Origin: Bacteroidales bacterium | GTDB taxonomy: Bacteria > Bacteroidota > Bacteroidia > Bacteroidales > UBA932 | DNA: 5,698 nucleotides | NCBI GenBank assembly: GCA_021443605.1 | Contig: JABUTQ010000347.1 | Coordinates: forward strand, 1-5,698 | Direction of reading: 5' to 3' | Shown: piece by piece, positions 4,233 to 5,698 of the stretch | Position numbering within the stretch: position 1 is the first letter of the stretch | Layout: each line of letters begins with the position of its first letter | Notes under the pieces: generated by a model | Databases searched by the model: none | What the model was told of the DNA's origin: nothing | Seen by the model: the letters and a program-made list of their open reading frames with translations, nothing else | Position numbers and translations under genes: made by a program

Positions 4233-5698
4233 ATGAAGAGTTCCAAAAGCATTGGAATCGTCCTTGCTGTTGCATTAGGATTGATTCTGCCCATGTTCGC
4301 CTCTGTGCCACAGGCATTTGCCCAGACACAGCAAGGCTCGAAAATCACTTACAAGTGTTCGGACGAGAAGCTCTCTGAAGCATTGCTCCACATAGAGCGT
4401 CTGTCCAACTACTACAAGATTCAGTTCAGCTACGAAGACGTTGACGGAAAGAACGTTACGGCAGATTTCAAAAATGAGTATTTTGACGTGGCAATCACTT
4501 CGCTCCTTTCAGGAACAGGTCTGGACTACAAGTACAACGGCCGTTTTGTAGTGGTATCTCCCAAAGAATCTTATAAAGGTAAAACCAGAACCATATCGGG
4601 ATATGCCAAAGACAAGGATGGCGGCGCACTCCCCGGAGCAGGCATCAGCATAGGCACTTCAACCGCAAGTGCCATCACAGATGTCGATGGATATTATTCA
4701 GTGAAGGTTCCTGTGGAAAAATGCAGTCTCAAATTCTCTTTCATCGGAATGAAAGATTTGATTATGCCGATAGAGGCCGGAAACGACGCCGTGAATATGG
4801 ACGTAATCCTCTACAGCGACAATATCCTTGAAGAGAGTGTGATTACAGGTTATCAGGATATTCAGAAGAGCAAGATGACAGGATCTGCCATCACTCTCAA
4901 AACCAAAGACTTGGAGCAGCGTTACTCTTCAAACGTGATGAACAATCTTGAAGGTCGCGTGGCAGGTCTTTCGACTTACGGCGGCGAGATAAAGATTCGC
5001 GGTACAAGCTCTCTCTATGCAGAGACTTCTCCCCTCCTCGTCGTTGACGGACTCCCCATCGAAGGAAAGATGAGCGACCTGAACCCTTATGACATCGAGA
5101 GCGTGAACGTCCTCAAAGATGCTGCCGCCACCGCCATCTACGGAGCCCGCGCATCAAATGGTATCATCGTAATCACCACTAAGAACGCCAACAAGAAAGG
5201 GAAAATCGATATCGATTTCAGCGCAGACGTCACAGTTTATGAGAAGCAGGACATGGATTACTCCCATAACTTCTATATGACTGCAGAACAGCAGGTTAAT
5301 CTCGAAAAAGATTATTGGAACTACTATTTCTTCAACAACGAGGGAGAAGTTTCCGACCCTATCGGGGGCACAGCCCAATCAATCGAATCCGGAACAAGCT
5401 ATATCTCTCCCATCCATTATGCATATTATCAGCTGGCTCAGAAGCAAATCACTCAAAGTGAACTGGACAGCCGCCTTGCAGAGCTCTCGAAGAGAAGCTA
5501 TGCAAAAGAGTTTGCAGAAAATATGTATCGCACACACGTGCTCCAGCAGTACAACCTCTCTCTGCGCAGCCGTTCAGACAGGAGCCAGAACAATGTCACA
5601 ATCAACTATAAAGATGATAATTCGGGGATGATCAACACATACACCCATCAGCTGAACATCAACTACAAAGGTTCTTTTGACATTGCAAAATGGCTCAC
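4233..5698 (+). CDS. SusC/RagA-family TonB-dependent outer-membrane receptor with STN domain (5' part)
   Basis: The frame opens at ATG 4233 and runs without a stop to the window edge (488 codons plus two bases), about half of a usual 1000-residue SusC. A Sec signal ends in AFA (28-30). The STN domain covers about 37-110 (KLSEALLHIERLS; FKNEYFDVAITSLLSGTGL; GRFVVVSP). A carboxypeptidase-regulatory-like beta-sandwich follows at about 118-195 (ISGYAKDKDGGALPGAGISI; ITDVDGYYSVKV). A TonB-box-like segment LEESVITGY (199-207) precedes the plug (about 212-320), with SusC signatures LEGRVAGL, IKIRGTSSL, LLVVDGLPI, NPYDIESVNVLKDAAATAIY and GARASNGIIVITTK. The rest is the first part of the barrel. It should import a nutrient across the outer membrane using TonB energy, normally with a SusD lipoprotein encoded next. 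The STN domain is expected only in receptors that signal through FecR, as the upstream genes suggest. The substrate cannot be inferred. Confidence 0.96.
   Translation, partial: MKSSKSIGIVLAVALGLILPMFASVPQAFAQTQQGSKITYKCSDEKLSEALLHIERLSNYYKIQFSYEDVDGKNVTADFKNEYFDVAITSLLSGTGLDYKYNGRFVVVSPKESYKGKTRTISGYAKDKDGGALPGAGISIGTSTASAITDVDGYYSVKVPVEKCSLKFSFIGMKDLIMPIEAGNDAVNMDVILYSDNILEESVITGYQDIQKSKMTGSAITLKTKDLEQRYSSNVMNNLEGRVAGLSTYGGEIKIRGTSSLYAETSPLLVVDGLPIEGKMSDLNPYDIESVNVLKDAAATAIYGARASNGIIVITTKNANKKGKIDIDFSADVTVYEKQDMDYSHNFYMTAEQQVNLEKDYWNYYFFNNEGEVSDPIGGTAQSIESGTSYISPIHYAYYQLAQKQITQSELDSRLAELSKRSYAKEFAENMYRTHVLQQYNLSLRSRSDRSQNNVTINYKDDNSGMINTYTHQLNINYKGSFDIAKWL

Noticed and set aside
5154..5378. 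A 74-codon minus-strand frame inside the susC gene
   Set aside because: Antisense to a strongly conserved SusC plug and barrel region; no supporting start signal.
1..5698. tRNA, rRNA, CRISPR array, insertion sequence or phage attachment site
   Set aside because: No spaced direct repeats, transposase-like coding, terminal inverted repeats or tRNA-like sequence were seen; nearly all the window is explained by the six genes.

Overview
The window looks like chromosomal DNA from a member of Bacteroidota, most likely Bacteroidales. The evidence is a SusC/RagA-type TonB-dependent receptor with an STN domain, a FecR anti-sigma factor ending in a DUF4974-type domain, a short two-domain ECF sigma factor, a promoter box matching the Bacteroides consensus TAnnTTTG, and a small ORF of a kind common in that order. 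Genus cannot be settled from the sequence alone.

Layout. Two transcription units diverge from an AT-rich intergenic region (394-560). Leftward (minus strand) run a 59-residue ORF (393-214) and, 13 nt later, a lipoprotein gene that leaves the window at base 1. That lipoprotein's N-terminus resembles fimbrillin/Mfa-type pilus subunits, but this is tentative. Rightward (plus strand) run four tightly spaced genes: ECF sigma factor (561-1073), FecR-like anti-sigma factor (1108-2223), a 647-residue lipoprotein with a C-terminal DsbD-N-like redox domain (2246-4189), and a SusC/RagA receptor (from 4233, cut off by the window end after 488 codons). Gaps are 34, 22 and 43 nt, with no convincing terminator between them, so they probably form one operon.

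How the genes would work together. In the well-known FecA/FecR/FecI scheme, substrate binding to the outer-membrane receptor is sensed through the receptor's periplasmic STN domain. FecR relays this across the inner membrane and frees the sigma factor. All three parts are present and look intact. The FecR C-terminus and the receptor STN domain appear to share a fold, which fits direct contact. The unusual piece is the redox-type lipoprotein between fecR and susC; it suggests that the imported substrate, or the receptor system itself, involves thiol chemistry, but no substrate can be read from the sequence. A SusD-like partner would be expected just beyond the right edge.

The divergent intergenic region holds a 14-base A tract, a 24-bp dyad abutting the -7 box of the sigma gene, and the -7 box itself. 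These are candidates for regulation of both units.
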